Positions 35,138 to 44,664 of a DNA stretch of 64,000 bases are shown in pieces. Source of the DNA: DATLLJ01 sp965229885 (GTDB lineage Bacteria; Acidobacteriota; Vicinamibacteria; Vicinamibacterales; CAVVIG01); assembly GCA_965229885.1 (NCBI GenBank), contig CBDDJX010000003.1, positions 248,001-312,000 on the forward strand. The letters run 5' to 3'. Position numbers and translations under genes: made by a program. Within the stretch, counting starts at the first letter, position 1, and each line of letters begins with the position of its first letter. Below the pieces are notes generated by a model. It saw nothing but the letters and a program-made list of their open reading frames with translations, had not been told where the DNA came from and made no database searches.

Positions 35138-37429
35138 CTAGAGCCTCAACAATCGATTGATCTTGATGATAAGCGCGCGATTGGCGAGGCTGGGAAATCG
35201 CACTGACTGCGTATCGCGCTGTTCATTGAACACGACGAAGAACTCGCTGCCTGCGCGATATTCCCAGCGAAGGCGAACGTTTGCCGTGATGGCATGGCTC
35301 GTTGAGTTGTATTGGATGAGCGCGCTCGTGAACATCAGCGGCGTCATCGTGTACGTCACGCGAGAGCCGAGCAGGTGCGCCGTGAACGAGCCGCTCAACA
35401 GCTCCACGCGATTGATCGAATACGATGGCTCAATCGACAACTGCGACGATACGTTCATCCGGCCCCGACTAATTCCCACCGTTGCCTTGTGACCATTGTA
35501 GTAGGTGCCGTAGGCAGCGGAGAAGCTGCCGGAGATCTTCCGCTGTCTGCCCAAGTTATAGGCAACGCGGGCATTGGCGAAGCTGTACCCCCCGATCGGA
35601 ACCGACACGCCGGACGGCAGGCTGAGCGGCTTCGGCAGGAACTCGTAGACGTCGTCGTACGTGACCGTAAATCTGTCGCCGTTCTGAAAATCAACATCGA
35701 ACTCGCCGTTGATATCACGCGTTTCGAGCCGTCCGGCGGCGTTCTCGACTCGTGAGCCGCTCCCAATCCACGAGAACTTGCGGACCGCCTTGATTGATTT
35801 CGGCCGCGGGCTGAACCGAATCAGTCCGGATGTCTTCCGCATGTCATAGCGACGCACGAACCCGACCTGGGGATCGAAGTTGTCTCCGATCACCAGCCTC
35901 TCGGCCTGAACACCGTACCGGTCGCCGGCGTAGTCCAGCTGCGCACGATAGCTCGTGTCCACGCGCGGGCGGCTCCCCTCGGTGCGTGCCCAATACGACG
36001 AGATGGTGAGATTGTCGAAAAAGGCGAGTGTGCTGTCGATGCCGTACGCGCTGCTGCTTTCGGTGCCGTCGGTCCCCGGAGAACGTCGCGTGGCAATCAG
36101 TCCGACGCTGCTTCGGCGCAGCAAGTCGCGCTTGAGTCGCATCACCGAAAAATTGGTCGCACGAATTCCAGCCTTCGTGTCGTCGTCGGTCCGAATATTC
36201 AGGGCACCGATGCTGAATCGACCGACTCGTCCAGTGAGTCGTCCGCCCCCCTGAATGGGAACGACGGCGCCCTGTTCCAGGCCGATGCGGCGGCTGTAGA
36301 ACAGCAGTGGGGTGTCGCCGGAAGCGTTCATCGTGGTTACGTTACCGAAATTGAACAAGCCCTGATTTTCGAGGAAGAATTCGCGTTTCTCTGGAAAGAA
36401 CAGACTGTAACGCGTCAGGTTGATCTGCTGCTCATCAGCTTCGACCTGCGCGAAGTCGGTGTTGTACGTGAAGTCGCTCGTTAGATTCTGGGTGATCCCG
36501 TACTTCACATCGAGTCCAACGTCGCTCGAGAGATCGTCCGAAAGTGGCGGGCGTAGGTTGCGGTCGGTCGTCAGGCTCGAGGTCGCGTACGGCTTGATCT
36601 CGAGGTTCTTGGATCCCGGAGGGGTTTCCAGACCAACCAGCGTGGCCGCGAACGACGCCTGCTGATAGGCCTGCGGGCCCCTGGCGGCGGGAATCCGCGT
36701 GATGTGAGAGAACTCGTTCTTGTAGCGGTTGTAGCGTCGCACGTTGAAGCCCCAGACTTGTGAGCGTCCGGGCCTGTAGCGAAGAGACTTGAACGGAACC
36801 GAGGCCTCAATCGTCCAGCCATTCTCGAATCGTCCGGCTTTGATTTCCCAGACCGGGTTCCAGTCGCCGCTGTACTGGCGCTCGTTCGTCACCTGACCTT
36901 CCATACGAGCGCCAAGCGGGTTCGTCGTGAAGACAAAACTGTTGCGGCGGTCGTAGAACGTGTCGAACTGAAACAGCACGCTGTCATCCCCCGTGAAGAT
37001 GATGGCGCCGTCGCGGCGCATCTCAGTCGCGACGATCTTGTCTGGCTGGCTCTCCCAGCAGCGAAACGAGACGTACACGTTCTTCGAGTCGAATGTGACC
37101 CAGACATCCGTCTTTTCGGTCGCAGGCTGGCCCTCGTGCGGCTCACCCTGAATGAAGTCGGAGATGGGCGGAGTGTCGTGGTAGACGGATTCGTCGAGTT
37201 GTCCATCGATTCGGAGAGGCGCCGCAAGACGCACGGCGCGAACGGTAGCGCGGCCAGACTGATCGCGAGATATCGTGGCAGGAGGCACGGGCGGTGCCGG
37301 GCCGTCGATGGCAAACGGCAGATCGACCGGCTTGGCAGACGGCGACGACGCAGGGGAGCCCGTCTGGGCCACAGCCGGGGGCGCGAGAAGTAAACCGATG
37401 ACAAGGAACCAGGCTGTGACCTGAATCAT
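35138..37429 (-). CDS. DUF5916-type outer-membrane protein with CBM9-like N-terminal domain
   Basis: 763 residues. Signal peptide MIQVTAWFLVIGLLLAPPAV with cleavage at AQ; then a CBM9-like beta domain (RLAAPLRIDGQLDESVYHDT, EKTDVWVTFDSKNVYVSFRC, DRRNSFVFTTNPLGARMEGQ), followed by a long beta-rich barrel-like C-terminal part (SLFFPEKREFFLENQGLFNF, then alternating strands ending with the terminal INRLLRL). Such proteins are common in Acidobacteria and Bacteroidetes; their substrates are unknown. An IS630-family element sits only about 50 bp upstream of the start, so its native promoter may be lost. Confidence 0.85.
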   Translation of the reverse strand: MIQVTAWFLVIGLLLAPPAVAQTGSPASSPSAKPVDLPFAIDGPAPPVPPATISRDQSGRATVRAVRLAAPLRIDGQLDESVYHDTPPISDFIQGEPHEGQPATEKTDVWVTFDSKNVYVSFRCWESQPDKIVATEMRRDGAIIFTGDDSVLFQFDTFYDRRNSFVFTTNPLGARMEGQVTNERQYSGDWNPVWEIKAGRFENGWTIEASVPFKSLRYRPGRSQVWGFNVRRYNRYKNEFSHITRIPAARGPQAYQQASFAATLVGLETPPGSKNLEIKPYATSSLTTDRNLRPPLSDDLSSDVGLDVKYGITQNLTSDFTYNTDFAQVEADEQQINLTRYSLFFPEKREFFLENQGLFNFGNVTTMNASGDTPLLFYSRRIGLEQGAVVPIQGGGRLTGRVGRFSIGALNIRTDDDTKAGIRATNFSVMRLKRDLLRRSSVGLIATRRSPGTDGTESSSAYGIDSTLAFFDNLTISSYWARTEGSRPRVDTSYRAQLDYAGDRYGVQAERLVIGDNFDPQVGFVRRYDMRKTSGLIRFSPRPKSIKAVRKFSWIGSGSRVENAAGRLETRDINGEFDVDFQNGDRFTVTYDDVYEFLPKPLSLPSGVSVPIGGYSFANARVAYNLGRQRKISGSFSAAYGTYYNGHKATVGISRGRMNVSSQLSIEPSYSINRVELLSGSFTAHLLGSRVTYTMTPLMFTSALIQYNSTSHAITANVRLRWEYRAGSEFFVVFNEQRDTQSVRFPSLANRALIIKINRLLRL

Positions 37430-37481
37430 CGAGGCGCTGACGTAACCTCCTTCAGTGGGGAGCGCTAGTATACACAGTCCC

Positions 37482-38473
37482 TAGTACTTAACTTGTACAG
37501 TTCGACGTTAATTACGTAGACTGGCGGCATGGGCCGTCCAGTCACGGCGAGCAGTTGGCCCTGCGCCCGGCGACCGTGAGTAAGTGGCGGCACCGGTTTG
37601 CGACGCAGGGCGTGGCCGGCCTGGCCGATGCGCCGCGCCCTGGCCCCAGCCGCCGCTACGACGCCGCGAGCGAGCGACGGATTTTGAAGCAGTTGGATGC
37701 GCCGCCGCCGGAGGGCCATGCGACGTGGACGGGGGCGATGGTGGCGACCGCGTTGGGTGAGGTCTCGCCTGACGAAGTGTGGCGCGTGCTGCGCCGCCAT
37801 GGCATTCACTTGCGTCGTCGCCGATCCTGGTGCATCAGCACCGACCCGGAATTTGCGCCCAAGGCCGCCGACATCGTCGGCTTGTATCTCGCGCCGCCCG
37901 CCAACGCGGTCGTGATCTCGGTCGACGAGAAACCGCACATTCAAGCCCTGGAACGCGCCCAAGGCTACCTGCGGCTGCCGAACGGCACGGCGCTGCGCGG
38001 CTTCAGTCATGAGTACAAGCGCCACGGCACCAGTTACGTTGTTCGCGGCACTAAATATCGCGACGGGGCAGCTCACGGCGGGGCACTACGCCCGGCGGCG
38101 CCGGCGCGAGTTCCTGGACTTCATGAACGACGTGGTCGCCGGGTACCCTGACCAGGAGTTGCATATCGTGTTGGACAACCTCAACACGCACAAACCGAAA
38201 CACGACCGCTGGCTCGCGCGCCATCCCCGCGTGCATCTCCACTACGCCCCCACGCGGGCCAGCTGGCTCAATCAAATCGAGTGCTGGTTCAGTATCCTCA
38301 GTCGGCGGGCCTTGCAGGGCGCAAGCTTCACCTCGGTGCCGCAGTTGCGCGAGGCCATCGACCGCTTCGTCAAGACCTACAATGCGCACGCCACGCCCTT
38401 CGAGTGGCGCAAGCGCGTGGTGCATTCCGTCGGGCTCAAGCATTGTTACGCCGATTTGCGCAGCTAAATACTA
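37482..38473 (+). mobile_element. IS630-family element, decayed
   Basis: Short terminal inverted repeats GTACTTAACT (left, 37484 on) and, on the complement of the right end, GTATTTAGCT, each flanked by TA (the IS630/Tc1 target dinucleotide). The single transposase gene between them is broken (see next entry). The element truncates a cupin gene on its right. Confidence 0.7.
37529..38467 (+). pseudogene. IS630-family transposase, truncated and frameshifted
   Basis: The first frame has LRPATVSKWRHRFATQGVAG, GLADAPRPGPSRRYD and the first catalytic Asp in VVISVDEKPHIQALERAQG; it runs to HEYKRHGT, where about four extra bases near 38029-38035 shift the frame. The second frame continues TLFAALNIATGQLTAGHY, the second Asp HIVLDNLNTHKPK and the Glu in APTRASWLNQIECWFSILSR. 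The N-terminal DNA-binding region is mostly missing; only an ATG and a few codons (37529) remain. Inactive as read. Confidence 0.85.
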
Positions 38474-38475
38474 GC

Positions 38476-38604
38476 TTAGTACCACGCGTTGTGAAAGCCG
38501 TGGAACGTTTCGCGCGGAACAAAGGCGAATGTGCCTGCTCCAGCGGTGTGTCTCTCGTCGCCGATGCGCAGCACCACCTCACCTTCGAGGACGTAGAAGA
38601 ACTC
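38476..38604 (-). pseudogene. Cupin-domain protein, fragment cut by IS630
   Basis: The minus-strand frame reads EFFYVLEGEVVLRIGDERHT and AGTFAFVPRETFHGFHNA before the right end of the IS630 element. This is the first cupin motif region and following strands; both the upstream part (broken frame) and the C-terminal strands are missing. Confidence 0.6.
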
Positions 38605-38660
38605 TCGTCGGGAGCCACCACAACGGCCTTCATCATATTCCTCCTCATCCGTAGATTCCG

Positions 38661-39085
38661 ATGACAGCCTCACGGGATCGCCATTCCTGGTCTGCGAGGC
38701 TCAGTCGTGAGTCGTCCAGGCCAATAAGCGACTCTGGCTCGCAGTGCGCTGTTACGGCGCCGGGGTGATGGCGGTGCTGCAGTTTCCGGGCCCGGATGGG
38801 GTCCGCCCTGGCATGCTCGCCGAGCGCGCCTGCATGAGCAAGCAGGCCATGAACCAGCTTCTTCGGAGCCTCGACGCTCTCGGGCATATCGTGCGGTCCG
38901 ACGCACCCGATGAAGGCCGCGCGCGAATTGTCCGCCTCACCAAACGCGGACGCGCCGCGTACGCGAAAATCCACGAGATCCTCCGGGACATCGAGCGCGA
39001 GTGGAGCGCTGAACTTGGGCCCAAGCATTTCACGCAGCTCAAAGAGCTGCTGCTCCGGGTCTGGGAGAGCCCGTTGACCCGCTAG
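38661..39085 (+). pseudogene. MarR-family transcriptional regulator, frame-broken
   Basis: An N-terminal frame from ATG 38661 (MTASRDRHSWSARLSRESSR) stops at about 38766. A second frame (GTG 38744 to TAG 39085) encodes 113 residues: GVMAVLQFPGPDGVRPGMLA, MSKQAMNQLLRSLDALGHIV, DARARIVRLTKRGRAAY-like (APDEGRARIVRLTKRGRAAY), a winged-helix DNA-binding domain of MarR type. The helices between the two frames are lost. The second frame could still give a short DNA-binding protein. Confidence 0.7.
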
Positions 39086-39135
39086 CCGCCGGAAACCCTA
39101 TCAGCGCAGGTACTTGAACACGCGGAAGTCATGGC

Positions 39136-39212
39136 ACGCCCGTAGCTCAGTTGGATAGAACATGGGACTTTCAAGCCGGGGGTCCCGAGTTCGAGTCTCA
39201 GCGGGCGCGCCA
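39136..39212 (+). pseudogene. Degenerate tRNA gene (anticodon loop reads TTC)
   Basis: A tRNA-like cloverleaf with GTAGCTCAGTTGGAT D-arm, loop CTTTCAA (would be Glu TTC), GGTC variable loop, GTTCGAGTC T-loop and encoded CCA. The D, anticodon and T stems each contain mismatches (GCTC against GAAC; TGGGA against GCCGG; CCGAG against CTCAG) and acceptor pair 1-72 is A-C. I take it as a tRNA relic, perhaps an old integration site. Confidence 0.55.
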
Positions 39213-39460
39213 TTTCCCTGAAGAATTCGCGGATTTCGACCACGAGAATAGTTGCAGGCGAACGTTCATCGAAGAGAATGACCGGTCTCGCGAGTGTGCG
39301 CCACATTCCTGCGAATTCGCGATCGGCAATTCTCGGCCCAATTCACACGATGCAGAATTCAGCCGCATGTGAGCATGCGCGAACGCTATCGTGATCACCG
39401 GGCATCGAGGCCGGTGGTCGCTTTACGATCGCCGCCGCGGATGGCATCGTGTGCGCAGCA
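39213..39460. other. Intergenic, no gene supported
   Basis: About 250 bp, slightly AT-richer than its surroundings, with repeated GAATTC/GCGAATTC-like words (39228, 39312, 39355). No promoter, RNA or coding similarity recognised. Confidence 0.3.
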
Positions 39461-40144
39461 ATGAACGAGCTGCGCGAGTTGCGTCGAGGGATCGGCCTGG
39501 GACAACGCGAGTTCGCCGCGCTGCTGTCGATGCCGCTCGAGACCTTCCGGCCATGGGATAGCGGACGACGCGTGGTGTCCGTTGCGGTGCTGCAGCGTGC
39601 CCGCGACGCGGTCGCCCATCATCAGCGACAGCACGAGCGGCTGCCGCTCGACCAGCTGGCCAAGGAACTCCACGTCCACATCCGCACGTTGCGGGCCGCC
39701 GTCCGAACAGGAAGACCCGCGGCGCACTTCTCCGTGCTGTCCGTGTTTGGTCGACCCAGACGATTGGCCACGCGCGCCGCCGCCGAGCAGTTCATGAACA
39801 CGCACTACCGCCGATTCAGCGGGCAAGCAGTCTGCCCGGCTCCGCTGCCAACCGTCCCATCCGATTACGACCAGCGACTCCGGGCGGTTCGTCGTCGGCT
39901 CCGATTGACGCAAGCCGGCCTGGCCCGACGCATCGGTGCCGCTGGCAAGGCCGTCGTCTATCAGTGGGAGTCGAGGAAAAGAACGCCGTCGCCGGTCCTC
40001 TGGCAGCGCGTCCTACAACTGGAACGCCGCGCTCCGCGACCGGTGGAAGTGGGGACGTTGGTGCACGGATCCAACGCCCCCAAGCGCCGTGAGGCGCTGA
40101 GTCGTGCATACCGGGTCTTCAGATCCGGTGTCAGTCGCTCATGA
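39461..40144 (+). CDS. DNA-binding protein with two helix-turn-helix domains
   Basis: 227 residues from ATG 39461 (an in-frame GTG lies four codons up). The N-terminal HTH is MNELRELRRGIGLGQREFAA, ALLSMPLETFRPWDSGRR; a middle part has a second possible HTH (LAKELHVHIRTLRAAVRTGR); the C-terminal Cro/C1-type HTH is LRAVRRRLRLTQAGLARRIG, then VVYQWESRKRTPSP. Such multi-HTH regulators occur in accessory regions, sometimes as antitoxins, but no toxin-like partner is beside it. It overlaps the M48 gene end by 14 bp. Confidence 0.7.
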   Translation: MNELRELRRGIGLGQREFAALLSMPLETFRPWDSGRRVVSVAVLQRARDAVAHHQRQHERLPLDQLAKELHVHIRTLRAAVRTGRPAAHFSVLSVFGRPRRLATRAAAEQFMNTHYRRFSGQAVCPAPLPTVPSDYDQRLRAVRRRLRLTQAGLARRIGAAGKAVVYQWESRKRTPSPVLWQRVLQLERRAPRPVEVGTLVHGSNAPKRREALSRAYRVFRSGVSRS

Positions 40145-42068
40145 TTGGCGGCATCGGGCAGCTCATCGAGGCTGACACCGCGCGCAGCAGTTCCGCCTCT
40201 TCCACCGTGACGGCATGGTCGGCGGTGATACACGCCACGGCCGCCTCCAGAATCTGCCGTTTGACCTGCGGCGAAGCTTCGTCGAGGTGGTGCAGGGCGG
40301 CGTCCAGTGCCGCCAGCCCGCATCCGTCCCGGGGCTGCAGTCGGGCATCAGCCAGCCCGAGCACCAACCGGGCCTGTTCGAAGGCGTGCGCAGCGCCTGC
40401 CGTGTCGGGATGCCCCCCATAGGCCAGCGTGGACATCAGCCGTTCGCAGGACGCATGGACAGCAGCGACAGACCGGTGCCGGACCCGCGCCCGCTGGCCT
40501 CTTCCGCTCAGCGCTTCGAGATTCTGGTGGAGGATCCGGTGCACCGCCCATTCGAATAGGTCGATCGTGTTGTCGGCTTCCGCCAGGACCACGATGTTGC
40601 GCAGAAAGAGGTCGTGCTGGCTCTTGCTGAGTGCGCGTAGCGCCGGGAGCGCGATCTCCAGCAGCGGCAGCCGCAACTTGGCCTTCAGAGGTTCGACGAC
40701 CCGCGCCAGCTTCAGCGTTTCTTCGAACACCCCAGTATCGGCCGCGGCCTCGAGGTGCGCCAGTTGCTGCTGCCGGGGCCCGGCCGACCGATCGAGCAAC
40801 AGCGCGAACACGACGGCCCGCGCGCCATACGGCTCGCGCGCGGCGGAGCGCAGCTCGGCCGGGAGGCTCTCGATCAGGCGTGCGGCGTATCGGATGTGCG
40901 CCTGACTCGGCTGGCCGATGCTGGCCACCGCGCCCGTGAGGCCGGCCGCCGTCGGCGCCGCCCCCCCGATGCCACCGGCGAATGCCGCCGCGCCCGGCAC
41001 CGCCCGGCGCGGCGCGACGCCGGCGTCCGTCGTGGGCACGCCTTCCGGGAAGTGGCCATCCCAGGACGGGTCGATCCGCCGAATACGTTCCTCGAGCGGC
41101 GGGTGTGTCGCGAACAGCGCGCTGAACCCGGACGTGGCGCGGCCGAAGAATAAATGGCTGGCTTCGGGTGCATTGGGATTCTGAATGGCCGACCCCTTCG
41201 CGAACCCGCCGATCTTCCTGAGCGCTCCCGCGAGGCCGTCCGGCTGACGCGTGAACTGCACGGCTGACGCATCGGCCAGGTACTCGCGCTGGCGACTGAC
41301 CGCCGCCTTAATCAGGTTGCCGAAGAACGTGCCCGCAAAGCCAATCACCGCCAGCCCCGCGCCCAGCGCCATGATCGGCAGCCCGTCCTTGCCGTCTCTC
41401 GATCGTCGCCGGCCGCCCGTGAAGAACGACATCCTCAGGATGAAGTAGCCGAGCATCCCGATGATCAGGATACCGTTGAGCAAGCCCATCAGCCGGAGGT
41501 TTAGCCGCATGTCGCCGTTCAGGATGTGGCTGAACTCGTGCGCAATCACGCCCTGCAGTTCGTCCCGGTCGAGCCGCGTGGCCGTGCCGCGGGTGACGCC
41601 GATGACCGCGTCGCCGGGAGCGAACCCGGCCGCGAAGGCATTGATGCCTTCCTCCTGATCCATCAGGTACACGGGCGGCGTCGCTGTGCCAGACGCAATC
41701 GCCATCTCTTCGACGACGTTGAGCAGTCGTTGCTCGATCGGGTCGGCGATATCGGCCGTGAGCAGCCGGCCACCCAGGTGTTCGGCCACCACCCGGCCCC
41801 CCGCGCGCAGTTGCGCGATCTTGTACAAGCTGCCGCCGCCGATAATGATTAGGGTACCGAGGATGGAGACAACCAGCAGCTGGGGGTCGGTCACCGTCGC
41901 CCAGTCCACCGCGCCGGTGTCTGGATTCCGGCCGAGGAATCCCATCGTGGCAGCGAGTAGCAGCTCGATCGACGCGATGATGGCCACCACGGCGAGTCCG
42001 AAGAGCACCACCAGGCGGGTCGTCCCTCGCCGTGCGGCGTCTTGCTGCTGAAAGAAGTCGGTGGCCAA
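40131..42068 (-). CDS. M48-family (HtpX-like) membrane metallopeptidase with long C-terminal domain
   Basis: 645 residues. Two N-terminal membrane segments (LVVLFGLAVVAIIASIELLL; LLVVSILGTLIIIGGGSLYK), the active-site motif VIAHEFSHILNGDMRLN (HExxH), two more membrane segments (LLNGILIIGMLGYFILRM; LGAGLAVIGFAGTFFGNLI) and the third ligand in QREYLADASAVQFTR. A roughly 300-residue C-terminal extension (LFATHPPLEERIRRIDPSWD onward) is typical of M48 proteins linked to LemA. It lies 5 bp after lemA and likely acts with it in envelope protein quality control. Confidence 0.9.
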   Translation of the reverse strand: MATDFFQQQDAARRGTTRLVVLFGLAVVAIIASIELLLAATMGFLGRNPDTGAVDWATVTDPQLLVVSILGTLIIIGGGSLYKIAQLRAGGRVVAEHLGGRLLTADIADPIEQRLLNVVEEMAIASGTATPPVYLMDQEEGINAFAAGFAPGDAVIGVTRGTATRLDRDELQGVIAHEFSHILNGDMRLNLRLMGLLNGILIIGMLGYFILRMSFFTGGRRRSRDGKDGLPIMALGAGLAVIGFAGTFFGNLIKAAVSRQREYLADASAVQFTRQPDGLAGALRKIGGFAKGSAIQNPNAPEASHLFFGRATSGFSALFATHPPLEERIRRIDPSWDGHFPEGVPTTDAGVAPRRAVPGAAAFAGGIGGAAPTAAGLTGAVASIGQPSQAHIRYAARLIESLPAELRSAAREPYGARAVVFALLLDRSAGPRQQQLAHLEAAADTGVFEETLKLARVVEPLKAKLRLPLLEIALPALRALSKSQHDLFLRNIVVLAEADNTIDLFEWAVHRILHQNLEALSGRGQRARVRHRSVAAVHASCERLMSTLAYGGHPDTAGAAHAFEQARLVLGLADARLQPRDGCGLAALDAALHHLDEASPQVKRQILEAAVACITADHAVTVEEAELLRAVSASMSCPMPPIMSD

Positions 42069-42073
42069 TGTTC

Positions 42074-42676
42074 CTAGAAGGAGACCTTCGGGGGTTCTGC
42101 GATGGCCACGCTATCAAACGCCAACAGCGTCGCGTCCTGGCGATGACCGAACATGCCCGCGAACATGGCCGGCGGGAACGTCTGCTTGTAGGTGTTGTAC
42201 TGGGTGACCGCGTCGTTGAACGCCTGCCGTGAGAACGCGACCTTGTTTTCGGTGGAGCGCAGTTCCTCGCTGAGCTGCATCATGTTCTGGTTAGCTTTGA
42301 GGTCCGGGTAGCTCTCGGCCAGCGCGAAGAGGCGGCCGAGGGTGCCGGTGAGCGCGCCTTCCGCTGAGGCGAGTCCTCGTATCGCCGCGGCATCGCCCGG
42401 ATCCTTGGCGGCTTGCTGCAGACCGCCGGCGGCCATGTTCCTCGCCTGAATCACGGCCTCGAGCGTTTCTCGCTCGTGCTTCATGTAGCCTTTCGCCACT
42501 TCGATCATGTTCGGGATGAGGTCGTACCGGCGCTTGAGTTGGACCTCGATCTGCGCGAACGCGTTCGTGTAGCGATTCTTGAACGTGACGAGCTTGTTGA
42601 AGATCCCGACGATCAACCCGCCGACCAGGATGGCGAGCACGGCCAGGACGAGAACCGTGGTGACGAGCGTGCTCAT
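42074..42676 (-). CDS. lemA: LemA-family membrane protein
   Basis: 200 residues from ATG 42676 (an ATG five codons up is possible). One N-terminal membrane helix (VLVLAVLAILVGGLIVGIF) is followed by the LemA helical domain: NRYTNAFAQIEVQLKRRYDL, LIPNMIEVAKGYMKHERETL, YPDLKANQNMMQLSEELRST, ENKVAFSRQAFNDAVTQYN and the C-terminal FPPAMFAGMFG. Function is unknown; it is regularly found beside HtpX-like peptidases, as here. Confidence 0.92.
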   Translation of the reverse strand: MSTLVTTVLVLAVLAILVGGLIVGIFNKLVTFKNRYTNAFAQIEVQLKRRYDLIPNMIEVAKGYMKHERETLEAVIQARNMAAGGLQQAAKDPGDAAAIRGLASAEGALTGTLGRLFALAESYPDLKANQNMMQLSEELRSTENKVAFSRQAFNDAVTQYNTYKQTFPPAMFAGMFGHRQDATLLAFDSVAIAEPPKVSF

Positions 42677-42735
42677 AAGCAGCCTCCGCAACAGGTCAGT
42701 CGGTGACCTCCGCCTCCCATCTTGTCACAACGGCG

Positions 42736-43066
42736 CCCCATTCCCGCGGACCAATAGGTCGAACGGCTTACTGTAGGTGGGACAGAGGGTTCCGCGGTCG
42801 AACGTGCAGTTCGAGAGCACCGTATCGAGCAATCGACGCTGTTCGGGCGGTGGCCGTGCGACCCTGACGCGGTTGCGTCAGCGCGGCCACGCGTTGGTGC
42901 TGCCCGTCCGCGTCGGTCGCGCGCAGCGCGGTGGCGATGTCCTCGGCAATCGCCGGCGTAATGGTGATGGGCGTGAGGTCCCGAGCAAGGCGGCGAGGCG
43001 CTCTTCCCGCATGTAGGTGTTGCCGCAGGCGCCGTGGCGGGTGTCGTGCGCGACGTGCTGGCACGA
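42736..43066 (-). pseudogene. Large serine recombinase, C-terminal remnant in several frames
   Basis: Minus-strand pieces in different frames follow each other in family order: RHGACGNTYMREERLAALLG (recombinase zinc-ribbon end), ITITPAIAEDIATALRATDA (after zinc ribbon), then QRRLLDTVLSNCTFDRGTLC and PTYSKPFDLLVRGNG (C-terminal end). The catalytic resolvase domain and coiled coil are absent. A relic of a phage-type or transposon integrase. Confidence 0.6.
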
Positions 43067-43085
43067 TGAATTACCGCTCGTCGCG

Positions 43086-44306
43086 TTACGCCGGGCCCGC
43101 CCCCTGCGTGCTCGTGTACACGGCGTACAGGGACTGACTCGCCGCCATGAACAGGCGATTGCGTTTCGGTCCTCCGAACGCGATGTTCCCGCAGGTCTCA
43201 GGCAGACGGATGCGGCCGAGCAGTTTGCCCTGCGGATCCCAGACCGTCACGCCGCTGTAGCCCACGTTGTTGCCCGCATTGCTCGAGCACCAGAGGTTCC
43301 CGAACACGTCGCAGCGGATGCCGTCGGCCCCGCACCGGATACCGTCCACCATCATGGTGTGGTGCTGCTTCATGTTCGAGACGGTGTTGCCGGCGCCGAT
43401 GTCCCAGCTGTACACCGCGCCTCCCCTGACGGCATAGAGCTTCTTGTAGTCGGGGGAGAAAGTCAGGCCGTTGGTGCCCCCGCCAGCTTGCTCCTGACTG
43501 ACGATCATCTCCACGCGTCCGCCCGGATCCACGCGGTACAGGTTGGCCGGCAGCTCGCGCACCAAGGTGCCCGCCTCCGGTGGCTGGCCAAGGCGCGGCT
43601 TGAGCACGCCAAGCCTGTTGCTGAACCCACCCGGGGGATCGGGCGTGCCCTCGTAGAGTTGGCCGCCCGCGCCGAGATCGGTAAACCAGTAACTGCCGTC
43701 CGGATGCGCGGCCACATCATTCGGCGCGATCAGGTGCTGCCCGTTGTACGTGTCGGCAAGCACGGTCACCGAGCCGTCGTGTTCGTAGCGAACCAGCCGC
43801 CGGGTGAGATGCTCGCAGGTGATCTGCCTCCCCTGGAAGTCAAACGTGTTGCCGTTGCTGTTGTTCGAGGGCATTCGATAGACGGTCACCCTCCCGTCGT
43901 CCTCGAGCCAGCGAAGCTGACGGTTGTTGGGAATGTCGCTCCACACCAGAAACTTGCCGACACTGTTCCACGCCGGACCTTCCGACCACAGCGCGCCGGT
44001 CCAGAGCCGCTTGATCGGCGTGACGCCGGGGCGCAGCATGTTGAACGCCGGGTCGATCGTGATGATGTCCGGATCCGGGTACGGCGTGATCGCTCCCTCG
44101 CTGAAGTCTCGCGGGGGGGACGAGATGACGCTCGGCGGCCGGCCCGGCGACGGAGGAGCGGCCTGCGCGGGCGGTGCCGCCGGCGCCTGCTGGGCCGCAA
44201 GGCCCGGCGCGAATACCGCCACACCCGCAGCGGCTCCGATCTTCGTGATCACCGACCGCCGCGAAATCCGCGTGTGGCCCTCGAAAGCAAGTCGTTCGTC
44301 AGTCAT
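43086..44306 (-). CDS. SMP-30/gluconolactonase-family beta-propeller with Tat signal
   Basis: 406 residues from ATG 44306. Tat-type signal RISRRSVITKIGAAAGVAVF with cleavage near LAAQQ, then a Pro/Ala linker and a six-bladed propeller: LWSEGPAWNSVGKFLVWSDI (metal Glu), APNDVAAHPDGSYWFTDLG (metal Asn/Asp), GGTNGLTFSPDYKKLYAV and VDGIRCGADGIRCDVFGNLW. Members hydrolyse lactones such as gluconolactone; exported homologues often act in sugar oxidation. It flanks the recombinase remnant. Confidence 0.9.
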   Translation of the reverse strand: MTDERLAFEGHTRISRRSVITKIGAAAGVAVFAPGLAAQQAPAAPPAQAAPPSPGRPPSVISSPPRDFSEGAITPYPDPDIITIDPAFNMLRPGVTPIKRLWTGALWSEGPAWNSVGKFLVWSDIPNNRQLRWLEDDGRVTVYRMPSNNSNGNTFDFQGRQITCEHLTRRLVRYEHDGSVTVLADTYNGQHLIAPNDVAAHPDGSYWFTDLGAGGQLYEGTPDPPGGFSNRLGVLKPRLGQPPEAGTLVRELPANLYRVDPGGRVEMIVSQEQAGGGTNGLTFSPDYKKLYAVRGGAVYSWDIGAGNTVSNMKQHHTMMVDGIRCGADGIRCDVFGNLWCSSNAGNNVGYSGVTVWDPQGKLLGRIRLPETCGNIAFGGPKRNRLFMAASQSLYAVYTSTQGAGPA

Positions 44307-44458
44307 CACAGGCCTCCAATCCCCAATTCCCAGTCCCACTCAGCTGACATTCCGATTTGACGACCCTTGATCGGACGCATCCTACACCAACCAGCGCGCG
44401 CTGTGATCAGGGCTCGTCCCAGCATGTAAGTTCCTCCCTGCAAGGGTCTCGCATCGAT

Positions 44459-44655
44459 CAGATGGCCCTCCGCCAGCAGGAGCCAGTAGTACCGCGCGTG
44501 CTTGACCAGCCGCCCGCCCGTCTTGACCAGACGCCGTTGCAGGCTGGTCAATGACCAGCTGTCGATCCGACTTGGCAGCACAAGCCGCCGCCACAGATTG
44601 CCGAGGTTGTAGGCGAGCACGCTCAACTGCAACCGGACTTCGTTCGCCAGGAACC
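44459..44655 (-). pseudogene. IS1380-family transposase, C-terminal remnant
   Basis: Minus frame [60 protein letters not shown]: the well-conserved C-terminal end of IS1380 transposases (DDE domain end). The rest is missing; its right edge abuts an unrelated ABC ATPase remnant near 44656-44665. Confidence 0.75.
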
Positions 44656-44664
44656 GGTGACACG

